From Doryteuthis pealeii (taxonomy: Eukaryota > Mollusca > Cephalopoda > Myopsida > Loliginidae): a stretch of 64,000 nucleotides of DNA. The notes below the pieces were generated by a model that saw nothing but the letters and a program-made list of their open reading frames with translations, searched no databases and was not told the DNA's origin. The position numbers were made by a program, and so were the translations under genes. The stretch spans positions 82,245,942-82,309,941 of the forward strand of contig CM042160.1 in the NCBI GenBank assembly GCA_023376005.1, written 5' to 3'. Positions 10,263 through 20,782 of the stretch are shown here, piece after piece; position 1 is the stretch's first letter, and the number at the start of each line of letters is the position of its first letter.

Positions 10263-11500
10263 TTTATGTAAAATCTTACATAAATTCTTACATAAATGTG
10301 TATCTTCAGGACAAAATGATTAAAAGAAAAGAAAGATTTTTTGTTGTTCTAAAGGTGATAGATGTTTTTGAATGATTTAAGTGCAAGAAAATATGTATGG
10401 AGAAAAGGATCATAACTGTTTATTTCATGGATCAGCGTTCATATTGAAAGTTCATGACGTGATTGGTAGACGTGAAATACGAAAGTCAAGATGTGATTGG
10501 TATATGATGAGATGTTGAAAATGTGTGACATATTGTTACATAATCTATGAGGTTGCATAAGATTATTGTCAATCCCCTGTATTTCCAAGGGATGGCCCTT
10601 TTCATATCACGGGCGGGACTTTCCATGGAATAGTACAGAAAGCCCGCAAAATACGTGAAGTCACGTGGGACCTGGTTGGGTCCTCAGTTTTCAGTTTAGA
10701 CGTCGGGCAGAGAAGATGTCCTGCCTTAACTGGAACTCACTGCATACGCCCGCTATGTTTAGTTACATGAAATGTTTAGTTAAGTAAATAAAAGCTTAAG
10801 AAAATAACATGGTTTTGTGATTAATGAATGTCTTGGTAACAAGACTGATCTAGAAAAAGAAATGAGTTAAGTGCGACTGACCACCAAGATAAAGTTCAGA
10901 CACTAGAAGAGATGTTAGAAGAGACGCTAGAAGAACTTAAGATGTCAAAGATGCCAGAAGAAGAATAGAAGAAAGTAAAGAAAGGGGTATACAACAATAT
11001 TCCTTAAGATACCATTGTTTAAAAGATGAGAAAAGTATTGTCTGAATTTTTGAGAAAAGAAGGAATAAGGAATAAGAAAAAGAAAGAAAAAGAATTTCAC
11101 CTCCATATATGAGTTTATTAAACATTTCATATATAAATTCATACATAAATTCTTACATAAATGTGTATCTTCAGGACAAAATGATTAAAAGAAAAAGAAA
11201 GATTTTTTGTTGTTCTAAAGGTGATAGATGTTTTTTAATGATTTAAGTGCCAAGAAATATGTATGGAGAAAAGGATCATAACTGTTCCTTTCATTGATCA
11301 GCATTCATATTGAAAGTTCATGACATGATTGGTACATGATGAGATGTTGAAAATGTGTGACGTATTCCTTAAGTTACCATTGTTTAAAAGATGAGAAAAG
11401 TATTAACTGAATTTTTGAGAAAAGAAGGAATAAGGAATAAGAAAAAGAAAGAATTTTACCTCCATATATGAGTTTATTAATCATTTCATATATATCATAT
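10263..11500. repeat. Tandem segmental duplication (units 10263-11130 and 11137-11500)
   Basis: Both units share TCTTACATAAATTCTTACAT, GTGTATCTTCAGGACAAAAT, a GAAAAGTATT...GAATTTTTGAGAAAAGAAGG block and an ATATATGAGTTTATTAA end. The first unit holds an extra 463-bp insert (the solo LTR); the second does not. It therefore shows the empty site. Confidence 0.88.
10534..10996 (+). mobile_element. Solo LTR with ATAT target duplication
   Basis: It begins TGTTACATAATC and ends GTATACAACA, so TG...CA. ATAT stands on both sides (10530-10533 and 10997-11000). The second duplication unit lacks it and reads straight through (GTGTGACGTATTCCTTAA). An AATAAA near 10787 suggests plus orientation. Length 463 bp, normal for an LTR. 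A 4-bp duplication fits Ty3/gypsy-type integrases. No internal coding region remains. Confidence 0.85.
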
Positions 11501-11523
11501 AGACATCATGATACATACCTTAT

Positions 11524-11524
11524 A

Positions 11525-11570
<46 letters not shown>
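11524..11570. repeat. (TA)n microsatellite
   Basis: Long TA run directly left of the 60-bp direct repeat flanking the Helitron. Confidence 0.95.
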
Positions 11571-11572
<2 letters not shown>

Positions 11573-11620
11573 AGGTAATCCAAATGACTAGTAAGTAGGA
11601 GATTATTCTATTTATATATA
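11561..11620. repeat. 60-bp direct repeat, left copy
   Basis: Identical over 60 bp to 12261-12320, exactly 700 bp apart. Includes CAAGGTAATCCAAATGACTA and GTAAGTAGGAGATTATTCTA. It abuts the Helitron 3' end. Confidence 0.95.
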
Positions 11621-12260
11621 CTAGCAAATTTATGCACCCTCCAGGTGCAAGTTTTTAAGTTTTAATATAATAAAATATCATGTTAAATTAGAAAGGCTAA
11701 TAAAACTAAAAAAGAAAGCAGATAAAAAGATTTGGAACAGAGGGGGTATTATCGAAAAATAGAACAGCTTTGAAACTAACTCTTCCATCATTTTCCATTA
11801 CTCCCGTCTTTCATTGGTAAATTTTCCTAATTTAACTCTTTACTTAAAATAGGAAGTAAAGGATAATATTACAAATATTTCTTCTCTTAATGAATTTCTT
11901 TTAAGATTTATCCCAGAGATTTTTGCTCATATTCAATAAGATAAAACCAAACAATTAGAAATCAATAATACTAAGCATATATTTATTAAAATCAAATTTC
12001 TAATATCAATATGCAAATTAGCCTTCCCATTCACACTGTAAACCGCTATTTTGTTGTATATATAAATACAACTGCATGTTATCAGTATGTAGATATGGTC
12101 AACAGTCTTAATGATGTAAAACTATTTTATTAATAATTGAGGTTTAAATAAAAATAAAATCATGGAGAATGTGATGTCAATAACAAAGGGAATTGTGACT
12201 TGAGTAGTAATATAGTTTCGGTTACAGACATACAAACCCACAATCTCCATTATAATAAGA
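11621..12260 (-). mobile_element. Structurally complete non-autonomous Helitron (640 bp)
   Basis: On the minus strand it starts TCTTATTATAATGGAGATTG after an A and ends GCTAG before a T: the 5'-TC...CTRR-3' ends and A|T insertion site of Helitrons. Near the 3' end TGCACC-TGGAG-GGTGCA makes a 6-bp stem with a 5-base loop, 8 bases before CTAG. There are no terminal inverted repeats and no Rep/helicase coding capacity. Sister copies with the same ends are at 53625-54012, 44098-45179 and 38014-38689. Confidence 0.85.
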
Positions 12261-12320
12261 TATATATATACAAGGTAATCCAAATGACTAGTAAGTAGGA
12301 GATTATTCTATTTATATATA
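12261..12320. repeat. 60-bp direct repeat, right copy
   Basis: Perfect match to 11561-11620. It abuts the 5' end of the minus-strand Helitron. Helitrons normally make no target duplication, so this needs another explanation. Confidence 0.95.
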
Positions 12321-12342
12321 TATAATATATATATATACACAC

Positions 12343-12366
12343 ATACACACACACACACACACACAT
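12343..12366. repeat. (CA)n microsatellite
   Basis: CACACA run followed by ATATGCATAAATATAAG. Confidence 0.9.
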
Positions 12367-13380
12367 ATGCATAAATATAAGGTCCGCAAAATGTATTTTG
12401 TTTTCAGAAAATTTTTTTTATTTTTAAATTCTTTTTGTTTTACATATGCAACACGTGTTTCAGATCTTCTGGTATCTTCTTCAGGCTTTGATTGATAATG
12501 TGTGTTATAACAGAAATAGATATCTCTCTTGATTCACAATTGTTACTAACACAACACATCCACTCAGCAACAAAACAAATTAAAAAGAAAAAAAACAAAC
12601 ACTCGAAAAAGAACCTAAGTTACTGAGAATTGTAAACATAACCCAATACATCCATTCACCAACAAAACAAATTAAAAACAAAACACTTCGGAACAGAACA
12701 TAAGTTACTGACATCAACCGGATGTTAACCCAAAAGTCGCTTAAACAAAATGAACAAAACAAACGTCTACACATAGGCTCCGTGCAAACTTCCGGTCGAA
12801 AAACAAAATTTATAAACTATTAAAAATATCCTCTATTTAAGGTTTTTCAAAAATGTTCCCCCCAAAACCCTTCAAAGGTGTCTGGAGCCTCTTACCAGCT
12901 ATAAAACAGGTGACAGAGTCGATAAACCAGTTGACTGTGGGCCATCACACAGAACGTTGCTCCACCAGGCCAAGATCAAGGAACCGATATACCTCTGACC
13001 AACACCACACCACACTTCGCATCGCATAGAACCAAGTCATCAGTCAGAACAGACTTTCAACTCCACATCTGCCCTCATTTCACTGAGTAAAAAAAAGAAA
13101 GAATTATCATCTCACCAATTCCAGCTTTGTTTATTTCTTAAATAAACAAAATTAACCCAATCTTTCGAGTCCATTTTTCTTTTGCTACCGTACACTTTTT
13201 TGTGATATTACTCACACACACACATATATATATATATTTATATATATGAGCTTGGATAAAAAAAAAACAATGGGATGTTCGTTTTATACAAGCTAATATT
13301 TATATACATGGCTGTAAAGAACATCTTGTTGGTTTTTGTTGAGACATATAATTGACTTATATTTAAGGACAATGATACAT

Positions 13381-13412
<32 letters not shown>

Positions 13413-13416
13413 TATG

Positions 13417-13537
13417 TGTTGAAAAAATGAATAAAGGAAAGAAAGTATAGAATGGATAATATAGGATATTTTAATTTGATTAAAATATCCTATATTATCC
13501 ATTCTATACTTTCTTTCCTTTATTCATTTTTTCAACA
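13417..13537. repeat. Perfect 121-bp palindrome (59-bp arms, 3-base centre)
   Basis: The left arm runs TGTTGAAAAAATGAATAAAG to TATTTTAAT and the right arm is its exact complement, ending CTTTATTCATTTTTTCAACA. The centre is TTG. No mismatch seen. A TA array lies to the left and a CA/TA array to the right. Confidence 0.95.
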
Positions 13538-13562
13538 TACCATCGGATTCACTTCCAGTTTC

Positions 13563-13567
<5 letters not shown>

Positions 13568-13614
<47 letters not shown>

Positions 13615-13683
13615 AGCAACAGGATGTTCTTTCCAAGCTAATATATATATATATTAACTTGGAAAGAACGTCCTGTTGCTTTT
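13568..13683. repeat. (CA)n(TA)n array followed by a second hairpin
   Basis: The CA then TA run at 13568-13612 leads into AAGCAACAGGATGTTCTTTC against its near-perfect complement ending at 13683. A TA run forms the loop. Confidence 0.88.
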
Positions 13684-13911
13684 TATTGACATATAACTGA
13701 CATATATTTATGTAATCAATTACAAATTTAATCAAGGTGATAGTTATCTTCATTTTTGATGACATAACCTCATTTAAGCTAGTTGTCTTGTCCAACCCCA
13801 AAGTCATAGGACCAGTTGGAATAAAAATGGGAGCAGGATCCTCTTGTTAACAAGCTGATCAATCTGTCCCAGACACACCAACCAGTTGGGATAGAAATCT
13901 TTATTTCTTAA

Positions 13912-14137
13912 CTCTTAACATCTTGTTGAGAATTTTCTAAGTCCAGCGCCCAATTCCTATGAGGATTTATCAAAAAATAGCCTTTTCATTTAAAGTTACC
14001 TGTTATTTCCCTTAAATCAAAGACTTCTAAATATGTTTAATATTACATTTAAACAAGGACTATCATTTGGGGCAGATTAGGAAAATGAATGTGACTTCTG
14101 GCTGGGTGGAATGAGAGGCAGTATAGGACATTAAGAG
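13912..14137. mobile_element. piggyBac-type MITE with TTAA target duplication
   Basis: TTAA flanks both ends (13908-13911, 14138-14141). Ends are CTCTTAACATC and its near complement ATTAAGAG. A second copy (62848-63079) shares the interior, e.g. CCCTTAAATCAAAGACTTCT. TTAA duplication is characteristic of piggyBac-superfamily transposons. Confidence 0.8.
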
Positions 14138-14212
14138 TTAAAGATATATATATTTCAGGATTTTAAATGTATAAATAATATTGGCAATTTTGTGGGAAAT
14201 CTAACTCAGCTT

Positions 14213-14374
14213 GACTTTAAAAGAGTCATCGTTAATAAATAAGATGCTAATTAAGGTTAGATATTTCATATAATCATTGAGAATATAGCTTAAATAACTA
14301 AGCAAATTGTGATGTCAGTGGTGACATAGTTTCAGTTACAGACAGACAGTTACATAATTTCCACTATAATGAGA
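14213..14374 (-). mobile_element. Helitron-like fragment with intact 5' end
   Basis: The reverse complement begins A|TCTCATTATAGTGG and has the same first ~160 bp as 44098. The 3' end is missing. Confidence 0.65.
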
Positions 14375-14491
14375 TGTTTATAAATGATCTAATCTCTGCA
14401 CAATCAGTTTTCAGTCAAAGAAAAAAAGAAAAAATTTTTTTTCAATTACATAACCGAAAAAACAACAACAAATTAATCAATTTACTTATAC

Positions 14492-14496
<5 letters not shown>

Positions 14497-14542
<46 letters not shown>
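14497..14542. repeat. (TA)n microsatellite
   Basis: Pure TA run. Confidence 0.95.
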
Positions 14543-14549
<7 letters not shown>

Positions 14550-14568
14550 TATATATATAGGCACATAT

Positions 14569-14862
14569 AGTGGCGGTGCGTGGTGTAATGGTTATATTCA
14601 TAGGAAATGGACACGACAACGTGAGTTCAAATACTAGATACAGCTATTTGCATTTCACATAGTGCTAATACCCTTGGGAAAGGTATGAATTCAATTATTC
14701 ACCTCCAGCTATAGGTAATAATAGTAAGATAGACTGATTTCTTTAACCCTGGCTAGGTAACCAGTCTAGGAGAAGGAAAAAACTCTTAATTCAAACCTGT
14801 TAAACTCCGCTTAAGAAATTGACCTAGAGTCACATCCTGCTCGTATGGAGGGGTTGGCAAAT
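14569..14862 (+). mobile_element. SINE-B, nearly full length
   Basis: The tRNA-like head GTGCGTGGTGTAATGGTTAT has an A-box and GAGTTCAAATACT a B-box. The body follows (CTAATACCCTTGGGAAAGGT, CCAGTCTAGGAGAAGGAAAA) and the end is CATCCTGCTCGTATGGAGGG. The family has over a dozen copies here on both strands. Confidence 0.88.
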
Positions 14863-14994
14863 ATATATATACAAACTGCAAAGTAGCATGTATAAAAATA
14901 TTGCAAAACCTTTGAATCACCCGAGTATTATTTAAAAAGTATTTGAATGCAACAATAATTTGAGTATATTAAAAAAATTTAAAAAATGCAAACA

Positions 14995-15066
14995 ACCTCA
15001 TCCAGGATTTGAACTCGTCTCGTCATATCCATTTCTTATGACTCTAACCATTACACCACAGGCCGC
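14995..15066 (-). mobile_element. SINE-B head only
   Basis: Reversed tRNA-like head only (CCAGGATTTGAACTCG to ATTACACCACAGGC). Confidence 0.75.
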
Positions 15067-15283
15067 AAAACTAGCATGTACAAAAATTTTGTAAAACTTT
15101 TGACTCACCCTGTCAAAAATGTTAAGCAAGACCTGTTCACAAAAAGATAACTCACTGGTTCGCCATTACCATCACTTGGACTTGCTGAATCTTCTCATCA
15201 GTGGTGGAGGTTGATGGGCATCCTGCTCCCTCTTTGTGTGTCATGCTTGGCAAGCCACTTTTAAACTTCTCTATCCAGTTAGA

Positions 15284-15515
15284 GGCGCGTGGTGTAATGG
15301 ATAGAGTCGTAGGAAATGGACTCGTCGACCAGAGTTCAAATCCTGAACGAAGCTATAGTTCACATAGCACTAATACCCTTGGAAAAGGTATGAATTCAAC
15401 TACTCTCCCTTCAGCTATGGGTAAATAGTAGGGAAGACTGGGCTCTTTAATCTTTGTTAGGCAGTCTTGGAGAAGGAAAACTGAATTCAAACCTGTTAAA
15501 CTCCACTTGGGGTGG
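15284..15515 (+). mobile_element. SINE-B, 3' truncated
   Basis: Head GAGGCGCGTGGTGTAATGGA and body up to CTGTTAAACTCCACTTGG. Confidence 0.85.
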
Positions 15516-15567
15516 TCACTACTAGAATTGGCTCAGTCCTAATCAGATAATCTATTTTCACTAACAC

Positions 15568-15700
15568 TTACTTCCACTCATATATACTTCTACATGGTAG
15601 TGCACTGTTTCCGTATTGTGCTAAAAGCCTCCAATGAATTTCAGCCCCTGACACTCTTTCCGACCAGAGAAATTGAATTTCCTTTGTGCATACTGCTAGT
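15568..15700 (-). pseudogene. Mariner transposase N-terminal fragment
   Basis: The minus-strand frame reads QFLWSERVSGAEIHWRLLAQ, then YGNSALPCRSIYEWK. This resembles the helix-turn-helix start of mariner-like transposases (G-x-x-x-x-EIHRRLLxxYGxxALPxxxVYEW). The frame stops where the domain should continue and no catalytic DDD region follows, so it is a short relic. Confidence 0.65.
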
Positions 15701-15802
15701 TGAGCAACTATGTTTACACAGGAAAAGACAGTAAGCAAAATTGCGTGATCCGATTCAAACTTCAATCACATGACCACACTTGAGTCAACTATAAGCATGC
15801 AT

Positions 15803-16042
15803 ATGCAGAATGCAGTTGGTAGAGCGTCCGCCTAGGAACCATAAGGTTCCGGGTTCAATACCGGCCCTTGCCAACTCAGCGTATGAGTAGCACAGGGAAC
15901 TGTGCGGTAAATTGAGGAGCTGATGGTAGGTGTGGCACTCCATCTCAGATGCAAAAGACAATCTCCTTGGTCTAGTGCTAATAAAAGGGGGATAGACTCC
16001 CTCGCTGTCTGGCTGATACCGACTTTAGTCCACCCCGACAAC
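15803..16042 (+). mobile_element. SINE-A, nearly complete
   Basis: Degenerate tRNA head GCAGTTGGTAGAGCGTCCGC, B-box GGTTCAATACC, body (CAGCGTATGAGTAGCACAGG) and tail CCACCCCGACAAC. Confidence 0.85.
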
Positions 16043-16104
16043 AATACCTTTTTATTAATTTTTTACTGTTCCTTGTATTAAATAGTCTTTTTTTTGTGTT
16101 TTTA

Positions 16105-16327
16105 ATAAATTTTTGAAGCTATTTCTTTGATAGACACCCTGTATAGAGAGGAGATGGGCGCCTTCTTTTTTAGACACACAAAAATCTTACTTAATATCAA
16201 AGTACACAAAATGCCTTCTCAACAGCTATAGATTTTGGCAATATTTAGATAGTATTTTTAAAATAATTTTTTGAAATTATTTCTTTTGTAGATACCCTGT
16301 ATAGAAAGGAGATGGGCGCCTTCTTTT
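16105..16327. repeat. Direct repeat pair (16105-16170 and 16252-16327)
   Basis: ACCCTGTATAGA(G/A)AGGAGA and TGGGCGCCTTCTTTT occur in both, with a period of about 155 bp. Confidence 0.75.
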
Positions 16328-16587
16328 GTGAACAGCCTGTAATTTTACTTTAATAGCAATTTACATTCTTTCCGCCATTTTGTTCTGCTGCGTTTTAAAA
16401 TCTGATCTGATTACATTTCAACAAGAGATAAAAAGAAATTGTGTCAAACTTTCATTTGACCTCAATTTTAGACAATAACAACAATAAATTATTCTAAATA
16501 TTTTATGTATTTCATAAATATAAAGATTTATATATAATACTTATATAATACACATAAAAATGACATCATTTTTGCTTACGTCTACAT

Positions 16588-17440
16588 ATCAACCAACCCC
16601 TCCACACGAGCAGGAAGTGATGCATGGTCAATTTCTCAGGCAGCATTTAACAGATTTTTCCTTCTACTAGACAAGGGATCACCAAACATTTTTCATGGTG
16701 GGCTGGATAATTGAAAAAAATAATGAGTGCGGGCCACATTATTATTGTGTTCAATACTTGCTAGCCAGAACGAAAGCTCTGAGAAAAAGATGTAAAACAA
16801 AATTTATCTTTCCATGTTATATTCATGGATGAGTGGCCTAAGATGCACACAAAATATATTTAACCAACATATTTATTTTCAAAATATTATCAAAGAATGC
16901 AACGTTAGCAAAAAAAGTTAAGTGAGATTTGTGAAATTGAAGTTTGCCTTTCAAGATATCGTCAATGTTTGGTTTGGAATTGCTACATCCAATCAAGAGA
17001 ATTTCTTTCAAATGTTTATCAGTCAATTTTGTTCGATGGGTTGATTCCGTAGTCAAGTCCATGAAGATTTAGTAAGCTTAATATGGTATTTAAATTTAAA
17101 TGGTATCAGAACAACTCGCATTCTGTAGTTTTTAACAAACAAATTCAAGTACTGTCGACGGGCCAGATAAAATACCTTTTTGGGCTGTAATTTGGTGACC
17201 CCTATCCTAGACTGATTGCCTAATTAAGGTTAAAGAGCCCAATCCACCCTACCATATACCCATAGCTGGAGGGAGAATAATTGAATATATACTTTTTCCA
17301 AAGGTAGAGTAGTTGGATGCATACCGTTCCCAATGATATTAGTACAATGTGAAATACAAACAGGCCCATCCAGGATTTGAACTCATGTTGACGAGTCCAT
17401 TTCCTATGACTCTGTTACACCATGCACCTCCAGTTTGCAG
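16588..17440 (-). mobile_element. SINE-B split by a hAT element
   Basis: The 3' part of the SINE (reversed: CAACCCCTCCACACGAGCAG) is at 16588-16672. Its continuation (CTAGACTGATTGCCTAATTA to CACCATGCACCTCC) is at 17205-17440. The 532-bp hAT element lies between. Confidence 0.85.
16673..17204 (-). mobile_element. Internally deleted hAT transposon with transposase C-terminal relic
   Basis: Terminal inverted repeats AAGGGATCACCAAA and (complement) TAGGGGTCACCAAA. The 8-bp target copies are TACTAGAC (16665-16672) and TCCTAGAC (17205-17212), one mismatch apart, as in the hAT superfamily. On the minus strand 17062-16838 is open and reads HRTKLTDKHLKEILLIGCSN, then SKPNIDDILKGKLQFHKSH. This resembles the C-terminal LTDEHL...KPDI tail of transposase-derived proteins such as GTF2IRD2-like sequences. 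The rest of the transposase is gone. Confidence 0.82.
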
Positions 17441-17815
17441 TTTGTATATCATGTGACTGAAACAATTCAGGCTGTGGTAGGCACCTACCGTTGGTTCTAT
17501 TGTAGTCGTTGGTGCGCTGGCACATTTTGCATAGTTTCACCCTATGTGCAATTTGAAAGCTGCACAGATAAACGTGCAACTTAGTCTAATTTGGGAATTT
17601 ATGTTTTACAATTTCAAACAGGGCCATAACCATAACGCCTTGGAAGCAACCAAAACCATTTGATGGGCAAAAGGTGAAGACACAATTGATCACAAAAACA
17701 AACAAACAAAAAAAGAAGCTAAATGATTATTAACTGACTTCATTGCTTTGTGATATTTTCCAGGTAAAAATTGCTTGAAAAAAAGAATAACTAAAGAATA
17801 AATAAATAATAAAAT

Positions 17816-17868
17816 AAAAAATGAATTCATCACAAAATGCCTTGGTGCATTTTGTGATGAATTCATTT
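17816..17868. repeat. Short perfect hairpin
   Basis: AATGAATTCATCACAAAATG and its complement surround a few bases. The arms are about 24 bp. No terminator role is implied in eukaryotic DNA. Confidence 0.9.
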
Positions 17869-18055
17869 TGTTTTTGAATATCAAATTTCTCTGATATTTT
17901 CTTAAAGAACAAATGGATATTCTCCTTCATCAGTTTCTAAAATAAGAATAAGGGTGTGTCCAGTTGGTGATTAAGGATTAAAGGGATTATTTTCTTTTAG
18001 AATTGAAAAATCATCTGTGCTTCCAAAAATAAAACCCAAGCAACTACATATATTT

Positions 18056-18348
18056 ACCCAACCCCTCCATACGTGTAGGATGTGACACAAATTCAATTTC
18101 TTAAGCGGAGATTAACAAGTTTGGAATTCAGAGTTTTCCTTCTCCTAGACTGGTTACTTAACAAAGGTTAAAGAGCCTAGTCCCCGCCTACTATATACCC
18201 ATAGCTGGAGGGAGAGTAGTTGGATGCATACCTTTCCCAAGTGTATTAGTGTTATGTGAAAATGCAAACAACCTCGTCCATGATTTGAACTCACATCAAC
18301 GAGTCCATTTTCTACGACTCTAACCATTACACCACAAGCGCCTCCAAA
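18056..18348 (-). mobile_element. SINE-B, full length
   Basis: Reversed copy from ACCCAACCCCTCCATACG to the tRNA head ACCATTACACCACAAGCGCC. Confidence 0.88.
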
Positions 18349-18548
18349 GAAACTAAAAAAAAGTATCAGTTTGTTGCTGATGTAGGGATTACAATTGTTA
18401 CTTGCCACAGTTTTTTCCTATTTGGTACTAGGGGACATGAAAGGTAATTACCTCCTGTGTGTACCAGTAGGCACTAGGTGGCATAGCAAGTGGTATTATA
18501 AAAATGAAAGCAGCAAAGTCGAAATTCTCTTTTACTCTCCAGACTTTA

Positions 18549-18970
18549 CAGAGGTAACGTGCACCAGTTGCATCTGCTGTCTATGGATAACGGAGGAGGG
18601 GGCTTTGTGCCCCCAGCATTTTTGTGTCGAAGGACACATGAAAACACTCATAGCATGTAAGTCTTTTATACCTTCCTTTTTTTACCAGCAGTCTCAAGAC
18701 TTTCTCTACTAAAAGTTTATTTTCCTATTAGGACATTTCTCTTATACAATTATGTACAAGATCTTAAGAAGTAACACGCACCAGTTTCGTCTCTCCTTTA
18801 CGGATAGGAAAGCTTTGCACTCCCCAGGATTTTTGTGTAGCATGACATACAAGAACATACTCAACATGTAAGTTTACACTTTCCTCTTTTGCCAGCAGTC
18901 TCAAGACTTTCTCTACTAAAAAGCCATTTTCCTATTAGGACATTTCTCTTATACAACTATATAAAGTCGT
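18549..18970. repeat. Tandem duplication, ~210-bp unit, two copies
   Basis: Both units contain CAGCAGTCTCAAGACTTTCT, TTTTCCTATTAGGACATTTC and ATTTTTGTGT(C/A)G. The 105-aa open frame at 18395-18712 overlaps it, has no recognisable domain and is probably not a gene. Confidence 0.85.
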
Positions 18971-19082
18971 TTGTATCTCTTATCTTTTTTTTTTTTTTTA
19001 GCTTTTTTAAAATTTATTGCATATCAACCCATTCTGGGTCATTTAATGCCAAATCAAGTCATATTTGATTTCTTACAGTAAC

Positions 19083-19327
19083 AGGGCAGGTTTAACTCAG
19101 TCGGTAGAGCGTCCGACTAGGAACCGCAAGGTTCTAGGTTCGATACCAGCCCTCGTCAACTCAGTGTATGAATAGCACAGGGATCTGTGCAGTAATGTGA
19201 GAAGCTGATGGTAGGTGTGGCACTCCACCTCAGATGCCAAAACAATCTCCTATGTCTAGCGCTAGTGAAATGGGGATATACTCCCTCGCTGTTTGGCTGA
19301 TACCGACTTTAGGCCACCCTGACGATG
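19083..19327 (+). mobile_element. SINE-A, complete, with 8-bp target duplication
   Basis: A-box (TTTAACTCAGTCGGTAGAG), B-box (GGTTCGATACC), body and tail are all present. ACAGTAAC stands on both sides (19075-19082 and 19328-19335). The tRNA-like head lacks a credible mature tRNA 3' half, so it is not a tRNA gene. Confidence 0.9.
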
Positions 19328-19494
19328 ACAGTAACTGTTATGGTTATATGGTTAAATGGTCACCCATCTAAGTATTGCTGCTTAACTTCGGTGTTCTAGT
19401 GGGAATCGATGTTTTCAACATGATTTGAGCCTTAGCCCTTGTCATGTTTGTATTCTATTCTTTTTCTCTGAATGTTTGAGATGAGGCTTGATGA

Positions 19495-19872
19495 TTAGTA
19501 TTATTTGCATTATTCGGACTATTGGTCTCATCTTCATTGTTATCTGTACAACGTTTCGGCCGATATGCCCGCCGCCCTTCTTCAGGTTCAATCCTGACTG
19601 GCGGCAGTAACATAGAAAAATAATTAACACAGCTCCTACACTAGCTATGGTTAGCGGAATAAAAACAGGATACCCCCGTGGACTAAATAAAGGGTTAAGT
19701 TCGAAGTTCCGTGATGGCTCCGGATTACGACAAGAAGATCCCTGACTACGACAAGAAAGTTCCCAAGTCCGAAAAGAAATACCTGAAATAGGCCGGAGGG
19801 CATATCGGCCGAAACGTTGTACAAATAACAATAAAGATGGGGACAATAGTCCGAATAACGCAAATAATACTA
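19495..19872. mobile_element. Foldback MITE with ~75-bp arms
   Basis: The left end (TTAGTATTATTTGCATTATT, CGGACTATTGGTCTCATCTT) is mirrored at the right end, including ACGTTTCGGCC. Relatives are at 20783-21240, 37425-37695 and 51845-52042. Confidence 0.82.
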
Positions 19873-19954
19873 AAATATTCTTGTTATCACTTTGTCATGA
19901 ATTGTTTACATATTTTTTTCTGTATGAGGAAATGATGGACAACCAACTATCGTT

Positions 19955-20215
19955 CTTCTACACTGGAGCCATCAGGTGGCTGTTGGTGATCCATAATGCC
20001 CGAGGACGGATTGTAGTGGCTGAGTGGTCTATGATCCATGCACTAAGTGGTCCCATGACATGCAACACTTCACTTCAGCCATTACTTGGGCTGAAAAGGC
20101 GGTTAGAGACGCCCCATCTGGTCAATAATCCATAGCACCTATATGATTGTCCCAACCGTATTCTTCAAATTGCTCGTGGAAAATCCCCACCCCATTTTTA
20201 TCATATAGGTGCTAG
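19955..20215 (-). repeat. Family C copy (distal part)
   Basis: Contains reversed family C blocks such as GGCTGAGTGGTCTATGATCC and CACCTATATGATTGTCCCAA, also present at 40150-40370. Confidence 0.65.
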
Positions 20216-20782
20216 AAGTCAGTGATTGTGTCAACCACCAGTATTTATTAATAAACATGAAGTTAATGAAAATTATTTCTATAAACAAATCATATAAATG
20301 AATATATATAGTATCCAATTAAAATTTCAATCAACCTTAATTTTACCTCTACTAATATTATTATTATGAATATATATATATGTCTATAACATATATTATA
20401 AAACAAAAACAACATTTAGCATTAAATAACCCACAAGGGTTGATAGACCAAACACACCAACCAAAAAACCCAAAATTAATCGCCTTTTTAAAATATTAAA
20501 AATGAATATAGTAACAAAAATTCATCTCGACAAATTTCAGAGAAATCAAAGGGAGGTAATTCTATATGAAAATTACCTGCCCTTGTTTTAATAATCATTA
20601 TCAAGCGATATTTGTTTTATATATTTATGTGTAATCTAACTAGTTAATTTTGTATTTGCACTTCTACAATTATTCAGTGAACTGCCAATTTATAGTAGAT
20701 TAAATTCTTATGTTTTATTTAGAATTTTGTTTTTGTTTAGCAAACTTTGTGTTCATGGCACTAGGCTAACAAAAGATTTTTC

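Noticed and set aside
14569..14650. tRNA gene in the SINE-B head
   Set aside because: Same argument: more than a dozen copies share the body, and the cloverleaf is degenerate.
17816..17868. Transcription terminator hairpin
   Set aside because: Hairpins are abundant here as foldback elements and there is no bacterial gene context.
18395..18712. 105-codon frame as a gene
   Set aside because: It overlaps a tandem duplication whose second unit does not keep the frame, and no domain is recognisable.
19083..19200. tRNA gene (A-box and B-box present)
   Set aside because: The same head occurs in many copies joined to the same non-tRNA body and tail. No complete acceptor stem pairing is seen; it is a SINE-A head.
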